Notes under the pieces: generated by a model
Databases searched by the model: none
Told to the model about the DNA's origin: nothing
The model's input: the letters and a program-made list of their open reading frames with translations, nothing else
Made by a program: the position numbers and the translations under genes
From: Acytostelium subglobosum LB1
Lineage: Eukaryota; Evosea; Eumycetozoa; Acytosteliales; Acytosteliaceae
Assembly: GCF_000787575.1 (NCBI RefSeq)
Contig: NW_012236513.1
Coordinates: 248,001-312,000 of the forward strand
Direction of reading: 5' to 3'
Length of the DNA stretch: 64,000 nucleotides
Part shown: in pieces, positions 58,801-64,000 of the stretch
Position numbering within the stretch: position 1 is the stretch's first letter
How the letters are laid out: each line of letters opens with the position of its first letter

Positions 58801-61800
58801 CAACCAGGTTGACTGTAACATTGGCCATGGTCCTATCCTGTTGTGGATCAAATTTGTTGTCAACATTCAAATCATTGAATACTCTTCCACCGATGTATGA
58901 TGGGAGGCCACTTCCACCTGTTGTCGTTGTCGTGGTGGTAGTTGCCGGGGCGGTAGTAGTTGTCGTGGTCGTGGTGGTAGTTGTGCCTGAGGTTGTGCTA
59001 GATGTAGTGCCTGAGGTAGTAGTGCCAGTGGTTGTGCCAGAGGTTGTGGATGTAGACGTGGTCGTTGTTCCTGAGGAAGTAGTCGATGTAGTTGGCGTTG
59101 ATGTGGTGGAAGTTGTAGAGGAGGAGGTTGACGTGGCGGGGATGTAGGCGATGTTTGATGGGAAGAGATCAACGTTGTTCCATTTGAGTTGGATGGGCTT
59201 GATGAGACTACCGCCAAACATTGGTGGGATGCTGAATGTGATGTTCTCGTTTGTTTGTACAACTGTTATCTCAAACTGACCGACAAATGCTTTGAGGTCA
59301 TCAGTGTTGTACACTTGGGGCAGGACCACTGAACCACCAGTAGAAGGCTGATCGGGCAGGGTCAAGAACTGTGGTGACAGCAACTCAATCGATTGAGTGG
59401 CGTCCAATCCCTGAGCCAATGTATGAGTGATCTGTTGTGAATAGAACACAGGCGATGTGTTGCCAAGACCTGTGATCACAACGAGTTGCTTTGAGCTGTC
59501 TGTGAGCTCAAGCGTTAGCGGGCTGCCTACGACCTTGAATCCAACATTGACAAAGAATGATGGCTGTAGCTTGCCAAAGGGCAGAGTAAGCTCCTGATTG
59601 TCCGCATCGGACACAATCAATGTCAGCGCGGGATTGACGTAGAACACTCCAAACATCATCTCGGTGTAGGTGATCGTGTCAGGATCACTGATTGTGATCT
59701 GCTTGTTGTTGATCGTGGCCAATGTCCATGGGTCAACCGACTGCTTGGCATTGAATGTGAGGGTTGCCGATGATGGGAGATTGAGTAACAATGATGTACG
59801 AATGAGATCAATGTCATACTCGACTACAAGAGGCACGCCTGCCAATGAAGTGCTGACGACCAGTGTGCCCTCTGTAGGATATGCAACAGTCTCGTCTCCA
59901 ATATCCATCAATCCATTCATATTGAGATCATAGAACATTGTAACATTGACAGTTGATGAGTACCTAATCACTGCGTCTGTTCCTTGAACAATGAGCTCAC
60001 AGTAGCCAGGGAACTATATATGAATGATGTTAGTATGATTGATTGACTGAGTGATTGGATGAGTGATGATATGAACGTACGTTATATTTTTTGATCATGG
60101 AGAAGCTCCATCCATAGTTGGCCAAGTTGAACACTCCATATTGGAGCACGAGTGCATTGCCTTGTTGATCAGAGATGGTTCCAACACATCCGAATCGAGC
60201 TAAAGTGAGTGATTGAATGAATGAGTGATTGGAAGTTAGTTATCGGAATGATTCCATGCCCGACTGATTGATTGAATGAACTTACATTTGTCGAGTACTG
60301 AGATATCCTTTTGGATTGTTGATCCATATTGGAGGGTAAAGGTTGAGGACTTGAGCGGGATGATGACAGAGGACAGGAGTGAGATGTCCATGATGAGTGA
60401 GTAGGAGGCTATTCCAGTTGGTATATCAAAAACAGTGAATTGGTAGTATCCTGTAGAGTCTGGAGTGTAGCTCTGTTGATAGTTGTACGGTCCGACGAGG
60501 TATATGACCAGGCCACCAATGCCATGCTCTCCACTATCCCTGACATTGTTGATGTTGGTATCATTGTAGATGTATCCTGTGATTGTTGCCACTGGGAATG
60601 TACCACCTGTTGTTGAACTTGTCGTTGAAGATGTTGTGGTACTGGCTGTTGTTGTTGTGGTGCTTGTTGTAGTGGTTGATATCAAGGGAATGACGGTTGT
60701 GGTGTATGGTGGTGTTCCAATTGGTGTTACATCAGTTGTGCCACCGATTGGTGGTATGGTTGGACCAACAATGGGAGGATATGGACCTGTTCCAACATAA
60801 GTTGTTGTGGTTGGATGTGGTGAATGATCGTCTGCGCCAGGTCCATCAGGTCCACCTGGGTTGCCACCTGGGTTTCCGCCGGGATTGCCGCCTGGATTGC
60901 CACCTGGATTGCCACCTGGATTGCCACCGGGATTGCCGCCTGGGTTTCCACCTGGGTTTCCACCTGGGTTTCCACCTGGATTGCCTCCGGGATTGCCACC
61001 TGGATTGCCACCGGGATTTCCACCGGGATTGCCGCCTGGGTTTCCACCTGGATTGCCACCTGGATTGCCACCTGGGTTGCCACCTGGGTTACCACCTGGG
61101 TTACCACCTGGATTGCCGCCTGGATTGCCACCTGGATTTCCACCTGGATTGCCGCCTGGGTTGCCACCTGGATTTCCATCAGGGCCGTCATCGTCATTTC
61201 TGTGTTCTGAAGAGTCCTCCTTCTTGGTGTGGAGGAAAGTGGATGTTGCTTGCTGACCATGGAATGTGAGCTTGATCACCTTGACACCAGCTGATCCAGG
61301 TGGTACCGTGCATGTGACCAATGATGATAATTGAGCAGTGGCACCACTACATGTTGTACCGCCAACAATAACACTTGGGTTGTCGCCCATTAGTCCCAAA
61401 TCAGTTCCAGTGATCTCGATTGGAGTGCTAGACTCTTGATCAGCAGAGTATGGTGACACCTTGCTAATCACTGGAGCCTTGAATGAGAATGCTGTGTTTG
61501 TGTTTGATTCTTGATCGCCCACAGTGACCTTGATTGGGATTGATCGACCGCCTCCACTCTTGGCCATGAATGTGATCTTCTCATTCTCGAGTGTTTGGAT
61601 TGTGACGTCCTTGTTGTTGAATGACACAGTAGTGGTCGAGTCCTTCTCGACAAAGTTCTTGCCATCCAATGTCAAGAGGTAGCCGCCATCGACGCCGCCA
61701 GTCTCGGGGGTGACACGATCAATCTTTGGCGGACCATAATATGTGAACATCACATCCTTGTTGGAGTCTTGTGAATCGACTGTGACCAACACCTCCTTAT

Positions 61801-64000
61801 CACCTTCGCTGGATGATGTTGGCGTGTTGCACTGGATCTCGCCATCTTCAGTCTTGACCAGCGTGCATGACACGCCACCGATCTTGACCTTAGGGTTGTC
61901 ACCAAAGTTCTTGCCCTTGATCGTGACCAGAGTGTTCTTTGATGTTCTGCCACGATCGGGGTCGATCGAGTCAATGTGAGGTGCCTCGTAGGAGAAGTAT
62001 TGGTTGGTATTCTCCAGAAATTGCTTGCCAACCTTGACGGTGATGGGCTTGTCGCGTCCTGTTCCCTTGGGTGTGTGACAGATCAGCGATAGATGATCGG
62101 TCCAAGTGATCTGTGTGCAATCCTTTCCATCAATCTGTACGTTGTTCTCGTCCTTCTTTGAAGTGATCGAAGTATCCTTGCCCAATGACTCTGGTATGAA
62201 GTTGTTGCCTTGGATTGTAATATCGCCGCCAACAGTTGGTGACGTATACTTCTGATTGTCCAGCTTAGGTGCTAATGTTTATGGCGAGTTAGTGATTGAC
62301 CGAGTGGAATGATACCATTGAGTGAGTGATTGGACATACGATTGTAGGACATGGTGATGTTCTTCTCAGGGGTCTGGCCACCAATGGTGATGTTCAATGG
62401 GACATCCTTGCCAATGCCTGGTGGAGCTGTACACTTGATATCTTGCTCGGACATCCATTGAGGGGATGAGCATTCCTTGTCATTGACGGTCACCTTGCTG
62501 TCAGCAGGGTCGACACCCTCCGGTACAAGGTTGTCACCTTTGATCTCAACCTGTTGGCCATTGGTATCACTGTTGGTGCAGCTCTCAAGTGAAGGACGCT
62601 TGTAGGACATGGTAGATGAACACTTCTCGTTTGGCTTGTCGGTAACACATGCCTGTCCACCAACAAACACTTCAACAGTATGATTGGCACCAATACCTGG
62701 CTTCACTGTACATGATATCTGTGATGAGTTGGTCCACTTGATCTCCGAGCAAAGTTCATTCTTCACCGTAACATTGCTATAATCAACTGTACCTGGTTCG
62801 ATATCCTTTGGAATAAAGTTCTTTCCATCAATACTGATCTCGCCTCCACTTGTTGGGAGCATGGATACATTGTTGACTTGAGGAGCTAATGTGATTGATT
62901 GATTGATTGAGTTAGTATGTGTTATCAATCAATCAACCGTGCATATGAACTTACCATGATAGCTGAAGTAGTAGAGTGATGAATCGTTGTTGGTCATTGG
63001 TTGAAGTCCTATTGTGACGTTGATGAGGTGTTTGGCACCAATACCAGCGGGTATGGTCATGTTGATGAGTGTCGAGTTGGTGAACTGAGTGTTGTTCAAC
63101 AGTCGATCACCAAGCATTACGAATGTGTAGTTGAGTGGGCCAGAGATGTCGACGTCTAACTTGCTATCAGCTGGATTATCAATATCATAGTACATGATAG
63201 TATACTCATTGGGCACAAAGTTGTTGCCTGTTACAATGGCTGAGTATCCACCATCAGTGTTGGTGTTGCCAGCGCTTTCCATTGATGTACCATTGATGGT
63301 AGGTGGGAGGTATGAGATGGTCTCGGTGGCGACATTGGACCTGACTTTCTCAAGCTCGACAGTGACAAACAATTGATTGGGTCCACCAATGCCCGGAGGG
63401 AGCTCGCAGCGCAGACAGTCAAAGTCGATGGTCGAGCGGAAGGATGGTTTGAATGCGATGTAAGGGTCGAACGGTGTGTCTGGAATTTGTACAGTTGGCG
63501 CGTCGATCGTGTTGCCATTATCATCAATGTACTGCTTGTCCATGTAACAGCTGTCCGAGTCATCAATACATTCCACAGGCATTTGATCATAGATGAATAC
63601 AAAGGGCATCTCATCAATGACTGGGCCGAGGTCAGTGCCAGCCACCCAGAATGAGCCGCCAATGGCAGTGGGCATTGGCTCTTGGACGACTTGCAGGATG
63701 AATGGATCCTTGTACTTGTAGAGCTGGGTGCTGGGATCGGATGTTTGGCCGTTCGCCGAGAGTGTGACTTTGTTGGCGCCATTTCCATTGGGTACAACAC
63801 ATTCGACCTCTGTGTCGAGTGTGATCATCTTGGTCGACAAGCAGGGATCAATGTCAATCCACGCCTCGATGTTTGATAGTCCATTGATTGCATCGCCAAA
63901 GTATTTGCCTATGATCGTGAGTATGTCTCCGCCACTTAGTGATTGTGCGGGGCCGACAAACGATGTGACGATTGGTGCTATGTAGTCGACTGTGAATTTC
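55813..64000 (-). CDS. giant secreted protein with IPT/TIG, NPGG repeat and SdrD-B-like modules (5' end beyond window)
   Basis: Exons 62955–>64000, 62340–62885, 60286–62271, 60081–60199, 57265–60013 and 55813–57203 keep one frame; the start lies off the right edge. The upstream part is a chain of IPT/TIG domains (GGDILTIIGKYFGDA, TLVTIKGKNFGDNPKVKI, YLLTLDGKNFVEKD, PIEITGTDLGLMG) with paired Cys. An Asn-Pro-Gly-Gly repeat follows, then Thr-rich stalks. Three SdrD-B/Cna-B-like domains come next (ITGYIYNDTNINNVRDSGE, IGGRVFNDLNVDNKFDP, ITGIVLNDIDFNNN), each ending in GYYQF/GYFQF. Each is followed by another repeated module (FGCVG…LQYGVFN…FPGYCE…DLNMNGLMD) with Asp/Asn-rich loops that could bind calcium. 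The C-terminus has neither membrane helix nor anchor signal, so it is likely a soluble or matrix protein. The frame is intact. An AATAAA lies about 10 bases after the stop. Confidence 0.85.
60852..61180 (-). repeat. 12-bp minisatellite encoding (Asn-Pro-Gly-Gly)n
   Basis: About 27 tandem copies of a 12-base unit (plus-strand form CCACCTGGATTG and variants) encode an uninterrupted Asn-Pro-Gly-Gly repeat inside the giant IPT/TIG–SdrD gene. Variation is almost all at synonymous third positions (Gly GGA/GGC/GGT, Asn AAT/AAC), so the protein repeat is kept by selection or by very recent expansion. It would form a flexible, turn-rich spacer between the IPT/TIG part and the Thr-rich stalk. Confidence 0.92.

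Noticed and set aside
60824-61260. long open stretches on the plus strand over the NPGG repeat
   Set aside because: Produced by the 12-base repeat in other frames; the minus-strand frame continues into real domains on both sides.
1-64000. mobile elements, CRISPR arrays, rRNA genes
   Set aside because: No transposase, reverse transcriptase, integrase, terminal repeats, spaced direct repeats or rRNA-like sequence seen.

Overview
The window is nuclear DNA of a dictyostelid social amoeba. The evidence is short GT–AG introns rich in (TCAA)n/(TTGA)n, long homopolymer runs of amino acids (Q, N, T, S), FNIP-repeat proteins, IPT/TIG surface proteins with lipid-anchor-type tails, and conserved eukaryotic genes of dictyostelid style. 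The A+T content is moderate for the group, with GC-balanced coding regions. I cannot name the species.

Layout, left to right. 0.2–1.2 kb: a small broken gene for a secreted protein. 1.66–12.06 kb (+): a giant HUWE1/Tom1-type HECT ubiquitin ligase in six exons, fully open. 12.3–15.2 kb (−): a membrane glycosyltransferase of family GT2 with frame breaks. 15.8–26.8 kb (−): a roughly 3,600-residue gene with an AHH-type nuclease-like N-terminus, an unrecognised middle region, many ankyrin repeats and the C-terminal half of a SecA motor. 27.3–29.0 kb (−): a broken dictyostelid ankyrin-family gene. 29.0–31.1 kb (−): a polytopic membrane protein of unknown family. 31.1–33.2 kb: a long non-coding stretch. 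33.2–37.1 kb (−): a bromodomain protein. 37.6–40.2 kb (−): Sec23 of the COPII coat in six exons. 40.6–41.7 kb (−): a conserved unknown protein.

The right third, 42.3–64 kb, is a surface-protein region. Two closely related FNIP genes point inward in opposite orientation (42.3–43.7 kb + and 54.3–55.7 kb −) and enclose a tandem series of IPT/TIG genes on the minus strand. That series runs from a near-complete copy (50.3–54.0 kb) through a shortened but open copy (47.8–49.9 kb) to a decayed copy without its signal-peptide exon (44.2–47.5 kb), then a lone terminal exon (43.8–44.1 kb). To the right, a very large secreted protein combines IPT/TIG domains, a perfect Asn-Pro-Gly-Gly tandem repeat and three SdrD-B-like modules. 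It runs off the right edge.

Functionally, the left and middle hold housekeeping genes (ubiquitin ligase, COPII coat, chromatin reader) with no frame breaks. The lineage-specific genes (GT2, ankyrin, TIG copies, the small secreted gene) carry most of the breaks. The most unusual locus is the ankyrin/SecA-like gene: a bacterial-type secretion-motor half joined to ankyrin repeats and a nuclease-like domain in a protist. I saw no intact transposon, retroelement, CRISPR array, rRNA or convincing tRNA.
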